A stretch of DNA of 33,266 nucleotides. It comes from Nitrospirales bacterium. Its GTDB lineage: Bacteria; Nitrospirota; Nitrospiria; Nitrospirales; UBA8639. This document shows, in pieces, positions 7,898 to 18,200 of the stretch. The notes beneath the pieces were generated by a model. It saw only the letters and a program-made list of their open reading frames with translations, ran no database searches and was not told where the DNA came from. Each line of letters opens with the position of its first letter. Within the stretch, counting starts at the first letter, position 1. Made by a program: the position numbers and the translations under genes. Location of the stretch: positions 1-33,266 of the forward strand of contig BQIW01000050.1 of the NCBI GenBank assembly GCA_021604105.1, written 5' to 3'.

Positions 7898-9487
7898 ATG
7901 CACCGAATGGTTTGCATTGGGGGAAGTGTCACGCAGGGTATGAAAAACTTTGCGGTGTTTGAGCCCCAATTGTCCTACCCTGCAATCATTGCTCATGAAA
8001 TGGGGCTTTCCGATGATGAATTTCGCTATCCTCATTTTCCGGGTAAGGGCAGCTTGCCTTTGAATATCGAGTACCTTCTTCGAAAAATGGATCAGACCTT
8101 CGGGGAAAACGTCAATCTCCTGGAGCTTCCCTTCGCGGCGATACTGTTGCGTGAATGGATGGACGACATAGAAGACTATTGGGAAAGAGGACCTGGAATC
8201 ACACCATTAAATTATGACGGGGATTTCCACAACCTCGCCGTGTGGGGTTTTGAGCTTCAGGATTCCTACCAAATCACAGCGAAATTATGCCAACAGGTCA
8301 TTTCACAAAATAAACCCACGGATAATTGGTTCACCCAAATTCCCGAACATGCGATGTTGTCGATCGCTCGGCGGGTCTTGAATCCCAGCCACTCGTCCGA
8401 CCCCAAAAAACTCAAGGCTAGCCAGGTCCAAAGAGCGGCAGAAATGGCGCGAAGGGACGGAATTGAAAATTTGATAATTAATTTGGGCGCAAACAATGTG
8501 CTGATGAGTGTAGTTGACCTCGTGTATGAGGAAAGCGACGAATGGACGATTAAACAGAAAAACCCAGAGTGTCGGACCGAGGCACATCATCCCAATAAAA
8601 AGCACGTTACGGTTTATACCCCTGCGCATTATGCACAATTGCTCGATCGGCTCATGACCAAAGTGGAACGGATGAATTCAGGGAAAGGCGTACAGAGGGT
8701 ATTTTGGGGCAATGTACCCCCGGTAACGGTTTTTCCCGTGTGCCACGGAGTCGGTGGCCGCATGGAATCGGCAGAGGGTCTCAGCTCTCCGTATGGCGAC
8801 AGAGACAACCAACATCCTGATTGGTATCGCCGCTACTTTAAATTTTATACTCGACCCTGGATACCGGGTACTCGCTTTCGTTCGGACGAAGATCCCCACT
8901 TGACAGGAAAAGAAATTATTCAGATTGACACTACCATCGCGAGATACAACAAATTACTGAGAAATAAGGTCGATCAACACAACAAGCAACGCCGCGACGC
9001 AGGCAGGAGTGAGGACTGGTTTATTGTTGACTTTCACAAGCTCCTTGATGAGCTGGCTTTCAGGCGGTATCAGGAAGATCCGACTGTTCCGCGGCCCGAT
9101 GAATGGCATCCACATAAAATCCCGCCAGAGTATGAAAAATTACAGCTCGATACCAGGTTTTTACGGGCCCACAACGGACAACGTATAGCTGGAGGATTTT
9201 TCAGTCTGGATGGCGTACACACGACCACAGTCGGAAGCGGGCTGGTGGCTCAGGAAGTCATCGACGAAATGCAACGAAGGGGGGTGGAATTCCACAAATG
9301 GACTAATGGAACGAAAACTCAACGCAATGCCCCGATAACGATTGACTATAGCCGGCTGATTCGACTGGATACATTAATCACCAAGCTTCCTTCCACAATG
9401 GACGACCTTTGGGACAAACTCGAAGACGGGGATGAACTGATAGATCTGTTTACACGAGCATTCAGGGGTATGGCCAAGCATTTCTGA
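7898..9487 (+). CDS. SGNH/GDSL-like hydrolase, cytosolic (529 aa)
   Basis: SGNH enzymes hydrolyse esters of lipids, aryl alcohols or acylated sugars. Block I is at the extreme N terminus, CIGGSVTQG, with S10 as nucleophile. Block II is NLAVWG (G117). Block III reads NLGANN (195-200), with Asn in place of the usual Asp of GxND. Block V is SLDGVHTTTVG, giving D438 and H441. At 529 residues it is about twice the size of a minimal SGNH enzyme, the extra mass lying between blocks III and V. There is no signal peptide, so it should act in the cytoplasm. The ATG at 7898 sits eight bases after AAGGA; a GTG three bases earlier is possible. It opens the island's gene row, 121 bp before the next start. 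Substrate unknown; lipid ester is a guess from its neighbours. Confidence 0.75.
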   Translation: MHRMVCIGGSVTQGMKNFAVFEPQLSYPAIIAHEMGLSDDEFRYPHFPGKGSLPLNIEYLLRKMDQTFGENVNLLELPFAAILLREWMDDIEDYWERGPGITPLNYDGDFHNLAVWGFELQDSYQITAKLCQQVISQNKPTDNWFTQIPEHAMLSIARRVLNPSHSSDPKKLKASQVQRAAEMARRDGIENLIINLGANNVLMSVVDLVYEESDEWTIKQKNPECRTEAHHPNKKHVTVYTPAHYAQLLDRLMTKVERMNSGKGVQRVFWGNVPPVTVFPVCHGVGGRMESAEGLSSPYGDRDNQHPDWYRRYFKFYTRPWIPGTRFRSDEDPHLTGKEIIQIDTTIARYNKLLRNKVDQHNKQRRDAGRSEDWFIVDFHKLLDELAFRRYQEDPTVPRPDEWHPHKIPPEYEKLQLDTRFLRAHNGQRIAGGFFSLDGVHTTTVGSGLVAQEVIDEMQRRGVEFHKWTNGTKTQRNAPITIDYSRLIRLDTLITKLPSTMDDLWDKLEDGDELIDLFTRAFRGMAKHF

Positions 9488-9608
9488 ATATTTCACCAGG
9501 TGCATTGATCTTCCTCATCGGAACAAAAAGGAAATATTGACTGCAGCCACAATAACCCGAACCAGTTTTTCGTCGGCTTTCATTTTCAGTCAAAAAGGAG
9601 ACTTAAAG

Positions 9609-10535
9609 ATGGAGGGCACTAATGGAAATCACGAAAGAGGAACAAGGAGACAATTGCCTATAAAAGGAGAAAGGAAAAATATTACCGAACTTACGGCTGT
9701 TGCGCGGATTAGGCCTGGAACGTATCCGGATGAGCGACTTCCACATGAATACAAAGACCTAATCTTTCAAAGTACCATGAACTTTAAGGATACGTTACCC
9801 GGTCTTCCAAAAAACTTTCTCACCGGTTTTGAGGATAGGCTGGGACAATTCGCCGACGCCCTGGCAAACGAAATATTTGAATCAGCCCATCCTTCGATAG
9901 ACCCTGAAAAATTGGTGGCTCATCATTTCGAAACGCTTCGAGTCCCTTCAAAATACGCCGATCCGTTCAAAGAATTTCTTATCGAATTCGTTGAAAAGTT
10001 CTTGAAACAGCGTCGGCCAATGACGTGGTTGGATCACCTCAAATGGTTTGGAAATTGGGCTCATGAGTATAGGCAAGACGCCATTAGAAAGATGTCAACC
10101 ATCCATTACGCACGATGGTTTATTGTGGACGAACATACTCTTCCTGGACTTGATGGTGCGCATATTGTGTTTACAAGTAATTACGACGGGGAGTTGGCAG
10201 CCTATCTGGAGGATTTCGCCAATGTGGATGAAGGTCCGCTCAATCTTGTATTTGGCCATTGCATTGGTTGGCCTGGTGCCAGACCCGCCAATGGCTTCAT
10301 AAAGTATGTAAAAGAGCATGAATATCCAGCCTTAATATTTTATGCCAATTATCCATTGGCCACGGTCGGCGAAGTGCGAAGGGCACTCGATTGGAAAAAC
10401 AAAACCCAAAATTTCATAGAAAAGGATTTGCCAAAATTGCTCAAGCGGAAGTCCGGAAAATGGGAGGCGGCCGCAAGAAAAACTTTAAGCAGGTACCTCA
10501 ACGAACTGGCAAAACCAACCTCCAACCGCGGATAA
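9609..10535 (+). CDS. Ferredoxin-fold protein, DyP companion (308 aa)
   Basis: I cannot give a precise function. Two segments resemble the two halves of a dimeric alpha/beta-barrel protein: ITELTAVARIRPG at residues 25-37, and IHYARWFIVDE at 165-175 followed by IVFTSNYDGELAAYLEDF (186-203) and GHCIGWPGA. From memory, such tandem modules occur in bacterial proteins encoded near or fused to heme peroxidases; that should be checked. DyP peroxidases share this fold class. There is no signal peptide or membrane segment. The frame is open from 9537, but the ATG at 9609 is preceded by AAAAAGGAG and is chosen. It ends 80 bp before the DyP-P450 start. Possible roles are heme handling, a non-catalytic partner, or an enzyme on the same substrate. 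Confidence 0.72.
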   Translation: MEGTNGNHERGTRRQLPIKGERKNITELTAVARIRPGTYPDERLPHEYKDLIFQSTMNFKDTLPGLPKNFLTGFEDRLGQFADALANEIFESAHPSIDPEKLVAHHFETLRVPSKYADPFKEFLIEFVEKFLKQRRPMTWLDHLKWFGNWAHEYRQDAIRKMSTIHYARWFIVDEHTLPGLDGAHIVFTSNYDGELAAYLEDFANVDEGPLNLVFGHCIGWPGARPANGFIKYVKEHEYPALIFYANYPLATVGEVRRALDWKNKTQNFIEKDLPKLLKRKSGKWEAAARKTLSRYLNELAKPTSNRG

Positions 10536-10615
10536 GGGTCAGAGGCTACTCTTGTAGTCTCAAAATAATTAAAGAGTCTGACAAGCGTCGAGGAGTCTTT
10601 CACCAAGGGAGACCG

Positions 10616-13600
10616 ATGATGAGTATGCCACCTATAAATGAACTAAAAAAAAATCTAATCGATATTCAAGGAAATGTTCTACGCGGTTATGGCCTTCGAT
10701 ATGCTACCTATCGTTTCTATAACGTAGGCGACCGGGAACAAGGAAGGAATTGGCTCAAGGAAATTCTCAAACCGAAAACCGGCCTTCTAAAAGATTTAAA
10801 AATTACTACTTCCGAATTCTGGCCAAAGGGTAAAAAACCCCCCTTTACTCTCAATATTGCCTACAGCCACCTTGGCCTGACAGCGTTGGACCTAGACACA
10901 GAGGTCCTAGCCACATTTCCCGAAGAATTTCGAGATGGCATGCGGAAACGGGCCGTCACAATATTGGGAGACGAACCCAAAGCGAATAAAAAGAAGGCAA
11001 GTACGAATGAAAATCATGAGACTATCCCAAAGCATTGGAAAGCTTCTTTTTTAGAAGAATCCGACACTGAGAAAATTCATTTTCTGGTAATAATTACCGC
11101 TGAGACGGAAGACTTACAAAAAAAAGGTGTGACTTGCCTTGAACAAACGATTTCCAAATTTGACAGGGTTAAATTCTTATTTGCTCTTGAGGGGAAACGA
11201 CGCCCACAACCCAATCATAATAAAGAGCACTTCGGCTTTACAGACGGGATCAGTCAACCTTACCTGGAGGGGACAGAATCCCTGTTCGAGGGCAAATCAG
11301 GCAACCCCGGTCAGGGGACCCCAGAGAAAAATGGCAAATGGCAGAACCTCAAGCCGGGGGAGTTTATTTTGGGTTATGAGGACGAGTTTGGGGAAGTCGC
11401 ACTGGTTCCCTCGCATTATGATTTACGAAAAAATGGAACGTACTTAGTTCTGCGAGTCCTTGAGGAAGATGTGGCGGCTTTTAGAAAATTCCTCAAGGCT
11501 ACAGCTAAAAAGCTTTGGCCTACGGCTTATCAGGAAGATCCTGATCATTTTGAAGGCCTAATTGCAGCTAAGATTATGGGAAGATGGCCAAGCGGCTGCC
11601 CCGTGATACATTCACCTTCAAAAGATAATACCCGCATTGCCACCGATCCCCAGAAAAACAACAACTTTCTTTACAAACGAGAAGATCCAGAAGGCAAAAA
11701 GTGTCCGCTTGGCGCGCACATCCGACGAGCCAATCCCAGGGACCAATTGCTCTTAACGTCGAAGGACATCTTCGATGAAAAAGAAAATTATGAATATCAC
11801 CTGAATCGGCACCGGATTATCCGTCGCGGTCTCCCCTACGGAAATGAATACAGAGGAAGACGCGGTGACGGGGGAAACCGAGGGATAATTTTCATGGCAT
11901 TCAATTCCAGCATTGGCCGGCAGTTTGAGTTTTTACAAAGGCAGTGGATCAACAATGGTGAATTTCTCGGTCTGGACAAAACAGACCGGGATCCCATTAT
12001 GGGAATGAGGGATGGGAAGAACGCAAAATTCACAGTACCTGGAGCTGAAAACCCCTTTGCACACGATCTCCAACGCTTTGTCACCGAACGAGGAGGAGAG
12101 TATTTTTTTTATCCCGGTCTCACCGCTTTGCGGAAAATTTCAGAAGGGGCGTTCGGGGCCAATCCAACCTTCCAATCTCCATCAAAGGCCCTGCCGTCTA
12201 TGGCCCATCAAGCCCTCCAATCTCAACCCAAGGCCTTACCGTCTATGGCCCATCCCTCCTTCTTATCCGAATATCAGGCATTGAAATCCATGTCGCATCC
12301 TTTCAAGGGAGCGGCAGCCAGGCAACAATTGGTGAGTAAATGGTTAATTGGAAATGCCAAGGAAATGTTTGACGAGTTACGTGAGAAGAAACCGATTTTT
12401 ATTGTGCCGCCCGTCCCTCCTCCCAAAAAACTTCCTGATTTAGGGAAGCCTTGGATAGTCATTGCGACCAAATATGACGATGTATTGGAGATTCTCCGGG
12501 ATCAAAATGAAAATTTTTCAGTGGCCCTCTATGCAAAAAAAATGGTTGACCCCCGTGGGCCTTTCGTTCTTGGCTTGGAACACCATACGGATACATACAA
12601 AAAGGAATTAAATATTATCAAAAGGGCGGTCTATCCTCAGAATGGTGATGTGGGAACAACAATCTACGATACGATTGACCGCCTAGCCAGTGAGATCACC
12701 AGCAAAATTCAGAGAAAGGGGAAAATTGATGTCATTGAGGAGTTGGTATGGCCCGTCACCCTACGCTTGAACGGGGAATTTTTTGGAGTGCCCGGGCCTG
12801 GCCCAGGTTCTGACCTGAAGATCTTCAAAAGATGGTGTCGCGACATTTATACGGATTTATTCCTCAACCTTCGTGAAAACAAGGAGTGGGAGAGACGGGC
12901 CGATATCGCAGTGACGGAGATGAATAATTATCTGGACGACCTTATTCAGGTCAGGCGAAAGGAGCTTAAAAATTCGCAGAAGGAGCCTGACACCGTTCTC
13001 GACCGTTTAATCCAAATCCAGGAAGGGGCAGGTGACAAATTCGAGGATGAAGATCCGTGGGTGGGTGTTCGCCGCAATATCTTTGGCATGGTGATTGCCG
13101 TAGTAGAGACAACTTTAAAGGCTGTGCCACGTACCATTGACCAGCTGCTCAAGCATGAAGGCATATTTCCAAAAGCCAGGGAGGCAGCGCTGGCATATTC
13201 CCATACTCAGGACCCGGGCCAATTTAAAAAATATGTGTTTGAGGCCATGAGATTTAATCCACAAAACCATGTGCTTTTTCGATTGGCTCTCAAACCCTTT
13301 ACACTGGCTGCCGGGACGGATCGCGAAACAGATTGCCCAGCACCTGCCTTGGTGTTTGCCGGGAATCTGGGAGCCATGTTCGACACCGAGAAGATCCAGG
13401 ACCCAGAGAAATTTCGTTTGGACAGGCCGGATGACAACTACTTATTTTTTGGGTACGAACATCATAAATGTCTGGGAGAGCAGATCAGCCGAATACAAAT
13501 CCCTCTTCTGATCAAACATGTGGTGACCTTGAGTAATCTCCGTAGACCTGAGGCTGGTGATCAATTCGACCATTTGGACCTGCGACCGGAGCACTTCTTG

Positions 13601-13621
13601 CTGGAATTCGATGCTTCCTAA
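10616..13621 (+). CDS. DyP-type peroxidase / cytochrome P450 fusion (1001 aa)
   Basis: Two heme enzymes lie in one chain. Residues 10-510 are a DyP-type peroxidase: DIQGNVLRGYG (16-26), HFGFTDGISQP with D210 of the GxxDG motif, CPLGAHIRRANPRD with proximal H368, IIRRGLPYG with distal arginines R403/R404, QFEFLQRQW, and RGGEYFFYPGLTALR (492-506). Residues 518-562 are three 15-residue repeats acting as a linker. Residues 605-1001 are a P450: I-helix AVVETT with E831/T832, the ExxR motif E876-R879, and heme loop FFGYEHHKCLG with ligand C952. All key residues are kept, so both halves could be active. No reductase or ferredoxin gene is near; the P450 may use peroxide or a peroxidase product. The open frame begins at 10391, but GGGAG before the ATG pair at 10616/10619 fits, and the earlier part overlaps the previous gene. 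There is no signal peptide. Confidence 0.93.
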   Translation: MMSMPPINELKKNLIDIQGNVLRGYGLRYATYRFYNVGDREQGRNWLKEILKPKTGLLKDLKITTSEFWPKGKKPPFTLNIAYSHLGLTALDLDTEVLATFPEEFRDGMRKRAVTILGDEPKANKKKASTNENHETIPKHWKASFLEESDTEKIHFLVIITAETEDLQKKGVTCLEQTISKFDRVKFLFALEGKRRPQPNHNKEHFGFTDGISQPYLEGTESLFEGKSGNPGQGTPEKNGKWQNLKPGEFILGYEDEFGEVALVPSHYDLRKNGTYLVLRVLEEDVAAFRKFLKATAKKLWPTAYQEDPDHFEGLIAAKIMGRWPSGCPVIHSPSKDNTRIATDPQKNNNFLYKREDPEGKKCPLGAHIRRANPRDQLLLTSKDIFDEKENYEYHLNRHRIIRRGLPYGNEYRGRRGDGGNRGIIFMAFNSSIGRQFEFLQRQWINNGEFLGLDKTDRDPIMGMRDGKNAKFTVPGAENPFAHDLQRFVTERGGEYFFYPGLTALRKISEGAFGANPTFQSPSKALPSMAHQALQSQPKALPSMAHPSFLSEYQALKSMSHPFKGAAARQQLVSKWLIGNAKEMFDELREKKPIFIVPPVPPPKKLPDLGKPWIVIATKYDDVLEILRDQNENFSVALYAKKMVDPRGPFVLGLEHHTDTYKKELNIIKRAVYPQNGDVGTTIYDTIDRLASEITSKIQRKGKIDVIEELVWPVTLRLNGEFFGVPGPGPGSDLKIFKRWCRDIYTDLFLNLRENKEWERRADIAVTEMNNYLDDLIQVRRKELKNSQKEPDTVLDRLIQIQEGAGDKFEDEDPWVGVRRNIFGMVIAVVETTLKAVPRTIDQLLKHEGIFPKAREAALAYSHTQDPGQFKKYVFEAMRFNPQNHVLFRLALKPFTLAAGTDRETDCPAPALVFAGNLGAMFDTEKIQDPEKFRLDRPDDNYLFFGYEHHKCLGEQISRIQIPLLIKHVVTLSNLRRPEAGDQFDHLDLRPEHFLLEFDAS
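12167..12301 (+). repeat. Three 45-bp tandem repeats in the fusion linker
   Basis: Three consecutive 15-codon units encode TFQSPSKALPSMAHQ, ALQSQPKALPSMAHP and SFLSEYQALKSMSHP (residues 518-562). The first two are nearly identical at the core KALPSMAH; the third has diverged. They lie exactly between the last DyP motif and the first P450 segment, so they look like a flexible spacer that grew by in-frame duplication. Confidence 0.85.
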
Positions 13622-13836
13622 AGTGCTTTTGATATAGGACTGAAACCAGACAGGTCTGAAAACAATCGAAATTTTGCTGTTTAAAAAATAAGGAGGTGGA
13701 TCAAGAATAGCGCTCAATGCGGAAAAAGCGGCAATGGTATTTCTCAATTAGGCTAATTTACCTGATTCGTCGAGGATGTCTCATAACCTCACTACTTCGG
13801 CAGGATTGTGAGGCATTTAGCCGCGGGGGAATAATA

Positions 13837-15186
13837 ATGAAGGCTTTAAAAATTTCAGCCATCTCTCTCCTTCTATTTTTTCCATCGGTCACCTTGGTAT
13901 ACGGGGAAGCATTCCGTAACCTGCATCAGGGCACGGCTGCAGCAGGACAAGGTGATGCATTTGCCGCTCAGGCCGACGATCCCTCCGCGCTTTATTATAA
14001 TCCGGCAGGAATGACCCAGTTAGAAAGCGTACAACTTTATACCGGCCTACTCTTAGTTGGTGGGAATTATCATTATACAAGTCCGGCAGGACAGAAATTC
14101 GATGGCACGCTCGATGGCACCATAGCCTCCCCTCCTCCCTCCTACTTTTATCTCACTGCCAACCTCAACCAGCTCAATATTGACGTTCTGAAAGACTTCA
14201 CGTTGGGCATTGGCCTCAACAGTCCTTTTGGTTTGCTTATTCGCTGGCCTAACGATATCCCCTTTTCCGAAATTGACGTGTTTGGCACTCTTCCGTTGGT
14301 CGATATTAAGCCAACTGTGGCATATAAGGTGAACGACTATTTTTCGATCGGAGGCGGATTGGATATTTACACGTTTGCCAACTTTTTGGGGGAAGGACAA
14401 CTTGAGGTTCAGGCTTCTGGCCGAGGAACCAACTTTCCCTCTGGTGCTCTCGTAGAGGTAAATGGAACCGATACCGCTGTTGGTTTTAATCTGGGTGGAC
14501 TTCTAACCCTCTGGCGAACTGGAGGAAAACCCCGATTAAACTTCGCCTTTGTCTATCGAAGCCCGACGACTCTTCGATTAAAAGGGGAGCTTCAACTTAA
14601 TGGAACCAAATTGAATGATACGGTCATAGACCTCAAGCTTCCACAAATTTTCAATTGGGGAGTAGCCCTCTGGCCTCTCCGAAACGAAACCAGCGAATGG
14701 AAAGTCGAGGTTGATCTGGACTATGTGGACTGGGGTTCATTCAACAATACGGACGTTCACAATGCAGATACCGGCGAGGTCCAATTGCCTCAACCGAGAA
14801 ATTGGAAAAGTGTTTTTGTGATCAAAGTCGGAACGGAATATAAATGGCTTCACCTTTCCTCCATGCCTAACTGGGAAATGGCGTTACGCGCCGGATACAT
14901 ACGATCAGAAACCCCTGTCCCCAATTCAACATTCGAGCCACTGGTCCCGGATGCCGATTTTAACGGGTTTTCGATCGGCATTGGAATGATTTGCAAAGGC
15001 CATGCACGCTTTCTTGGCATTGTCCCCTGCCAAAATTCTATTACGAAGAGCATCGGTTTGGATTTGACTTATGTGAACCAGCTGTATGAGTCCCGCACAA
15101 TTAAAAACAATCCTCAGGCCCTAGTGAATGGCAAATATGACACCACCCTGCATGCCGGAGGAATTGGCGTGCGAATGACATTCTGA
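13837..15186 (+). CDS. FadL/TodX-family outer-membrane channel (449 aa)
   Basis: FadL proteins are 14-stranded barrels with a periplasmic hatch that pass long-chain fatty acids or aromatic hydrocarbons across the outer membrane. A signal peptide spans residues 1-23 (MKALKISAISLLLFFPSVTL, then VYG), with cleavage likely before EAF. The family signature follows: GTAAAGQGDAFAAQADDPSA and then LYYNPAGMTQLE. The remainder alternates polar and aromatic residues as in beta strands and ends in the aromatic IGVRMTF, a proper barrel C terminus. Length is typical. The frame is open from 13717, but the ATG at 13837 after GGGGGA gives the signal peptide at the true N terminus. It lies 215 bp after the DyP-P450 gene; a strong AAGGAGG at 13690 in that gap has no start at suitable spacing. 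The cargo is probably hydrophobic. Confidence 0.9.
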   Translation: MKALKISAISLLLFFPSVTLVYGEAFRNLHQGTAAAGQGDAFAAQADDPSALYYNPAGMTQLESVQLYTGLLLVGGNYHYTSPAGQKFDGTLDGTIASPPPSYFYLTANLNQLNIDVLKDFTLGIGLNSPFGLLIRWPNDIPFSEIDVFGTLPLVDIKPTVAYKVNDYFSIGGGLDIYTFANFLGEGQLEVQASGRGTNFPSGALVEVNGTDTAVGFNLGGLLTLWRTGGKPRLNFAFVYRSPTTLRLKGELQLNGTKLNDTVIDLKLPQIFNWGVALWPLRNETSEWKVEVDLDYVDWGSFNNTDVHNADTGEVQLPQPRNWKSVFVIKVGTEYKWLHLSSMPNWEMALRAGYIRSETPVPNSTFEPLVPDADFNGFSIGIGMICKGHARFLGIVPCQNSITKSIGLDLTYVNQLYESRTIKNNPQALVNGKYDTTLHAGGIGVRMTF

Positions 15187-15296
15187 ACAAATCAACGCCT
15201 GAAATATTTCTCAATCACATGACAAGTTTTGCATCCATATTCGGAGACTGAATCACCCGAATCCTGATCGATGTTGATCAGTTCGTCGATAACGTT

Positions 15297-18200
15297 ATGA
15301 CTGACTTTCTCCCCATAGAACATACCATTCTTGAAAGACCTTTCATGCTTTTTCGCCCATTCGGCAAAGAAGCAAGCGGAGAACCTATTAACGATATGAC
15401 AGGGGTGTCCATCCGCGAGAACGTCAAATACCTTGAAGAGTTTGTGAGTCGTGAACGGGGGGCAGAAGCCGGCACGATCGTAGCAAAGGAATTGGTAAGG
15501 CGCTTAAACGAACGGATACCCGAACCGGCTTATCATGTCACCACTGAATTTTTAGCGAGGGGGTCCACAGGTTATTCAAACGAGTTTGTCGCCTATCTCG
15601 TAGAGCTCTGCATTGATTTATCCAAGGATCCTGACTTTCAAAAACACGTAGGTGAAAGGCTGGTCCCAGACTGGCTTATTAGAGTTATGCGATTTTTTTC
15701 CATCAAGCAAATTTATAACAGTGCAGACAAATGGGTGGGATTTTATAACAAGAGTTCCTATCTTCTGGAGAAGATGCAGATTTCAACCCATTCAGTCACC
15801 ATTCGTCTAAGACTCACGCCCCGAACCGAGGAGCAGTTTGGGGAATACCGTAAGTCCTGTGGCAGAATTTGGTGTAATGCCATTAAATACGGTATCGCCA
15901 GTGTTCCCAGGCGGGTGCATGATCTGCCGCCGGCGAGAATAGACGATCATGGTTGTATCGCAAAAGGCCAGGATTTTTGTGAGTGGAGATTTACGTGGAA
16001 CGAACCTCGCCGAACGTGGAATCCTGCCAAACCCCTGGCCCGGTGGATTCTCAATAAGGAAATTGAGGGGCAGAAACAATCTTTTCAACAGCAATATGAT
16101 GAGTTAAATACTGCCAATGTTGAACTACAAGACAGCTCCGCCAAATTGGGAGAAAGTGCCGCAGCATTGGCGCATCGCGTTGAACAGTTAACGGCCCTTC
16201 ATGAAGCCGGAATTGCTTTCACCTCAGCCCGAGACTATAAGACCTGGGTTCAAAGAGCATTACAAGCGATCATTGCCATTCTTCATTATGATCGGGCGAT
16301 TATTAGTCGTTACGACCGGATACGTCAAGTCACGTATGATGCCCAACTGATTAATGTGTCCGAAGAAATCGCGACGTTCGCCAACTCGCTTGAGGTACCT
16401 GTCACTGACCCCCAAAGCATAGAAGGACAAGTTTTGCTTCAGCAAATGCCACTGCTTCTAGACGATATTCATCACGAATGGCATAGACTACATCCCCTTA
16501 ATCAACAACTCGTGAACCTTACTAACGCCAAATCGTTTATCTCCGTGCCATTAGTGGGGAAGGAAGGGGTGTTAGGATCCCTCACTGTGGACCGAAAAGA
16601 GGACAATTCTCTGAAACAGGATGACTTAAACCTAATGATCACGTTGGCAAATCAGCTCGCATTGGCTCTCGAAAATGTCGACGCTTACGGAGAGATTGAG
16701 GCATTAAATGTCGGATTAGAGGCAAAAGTTCAAACTCGTACAGCAGAATTGGAAGCTGCAAACGATCGTTTGAAGGAACTTGATCGCCTCAAGACCGAAT
16801 TCTTTAACAATTTGAATCATGAGCTTCGCACTCCCCTTACACTGAGTATGGGAGCGTTTAAAAGCCTATTTAAGGATGTATCCATTTCAACGGAGGCACG
16901 GCAGTGGATACTTACAGGTTACGAAAACTCTAAGCTTCTTTTGGATCTTATCAATGATTTACTAAAATTGGCCAAATTAGACAGCGGCCATTTTAAACTC
17001 CAAAAACGGTGTTTTGATCTGAATGCGTTCATTCAAGGTATAGCCTCCAACTTCAAGGCGTCGGCAAAAAAACGTCTTCACCTGAGAGAAATGACCGGAG
17101 TTATTCCGATTGAAGCGGATCCTCGGCAATTGAAAGCCGTATTCTATAATTTGTTTTCGAATGGGTTGAAATTTAGTGATCATCAGGAAGGGCAGGTCTG
17201 GGCAGCCTTAACTGTAAAGAATCGACACGTTCTCGTCGCAGTTCAGGATAATGGCATTGGAATTCCTGACGATCAACTGGAACGAATTTTCGAACGCTTC
17301 ACTCAGGTAGAGGGAAGTCCCAACCGACGCTTTGAGGGTACGGGAATCGGACTGGCTTTGGTAAAGGAAATTGTCACCCTTCATGGAGGGCAAATCACCG
17401 TACAAAGTAAACCTAATCAGGGATCGACTTTCACCATCATGCTTCCCTGTGGATCTGCCCGTGAGGATAACCTCGTGAACATTGAAGACAATGAAGGGCT
17501 GGCATTTCTTGACCCCAGTGGTTTCAAAAAACCAGAGGTTCGTTTAGAAGTGCCACTCTCTGAAACTGTAGAGGGAAAACCTTTAGTCCTTGTTGCTGAA
17601 GACAATGCCGACATGCGGAATTATTTGGTGCGGATTCTTTCCTGCCAGTACCTTGTCGAGCCCGCAGAAAACGGACTTCAGGCTTTTGAAAAGGCCAAGA
17701 TGGTTAAACCTGAGTTGATTTTGACTGATGTCATGATGCCGAAAATGAGCGGGTATGATTTGCTGCAATCTATTCGGAGCGAAAAAACTCTATGCAATAT
17801 CCCTGTCATCTTCCTTACCGCTCGCGCTGACGAGGAGGAACGACTCAAGGGACTCGAAAAGGGTGCGGACGATTATGTAATCAAACCCTTCAACGAGAAC
17901 GAGGTGTTGGCTCGAGTTCACAACCTGATACGGTCAAGAAGGCAGGAACGGGAAATCAGGGAGCTTCGCGAACAAAAACTGACTCGTTTTCTTCCTCGTC
18001 ATCTTGCTGAACTTGTCCTTGAGGGAAATGCTGACCAATTCCTCAAAGGTCATCGAAGAGAAATCACAGTGATGTTTATAGATTTGCGTGGATTTACCGC
18101 TTATGCTGAAATTGCCGACCCTGAAGATTTGCAAAATGAACTTCGAAAATATCAGTTTGAAATGGGGAGGTTGATTATCGAATTTCACGGCACATTGGAG

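Noticed and set aside
10391-10615. N-terminal 75-codon extension of the DyP-P450 frame
   Set aside because: It overlaps the end of the preceding gene in another frame, has a basic low-complexity composition, and the ATG pair at 10616 has a proper ribosome binding site right before the DyP domain.
13717-13836. 40-codon extension of the FadL-type gene
   Set aside because: It would bury the signal peptide inside the protein; the ATG at 13837 has its own ribosome binding site.
15265-15280. Dyad TGATC/GATCA just before the sensor gene, possible operator
   Set aside because: Arms are only five bases with an asymmetric centre; this is too weak to claim without a second copy.
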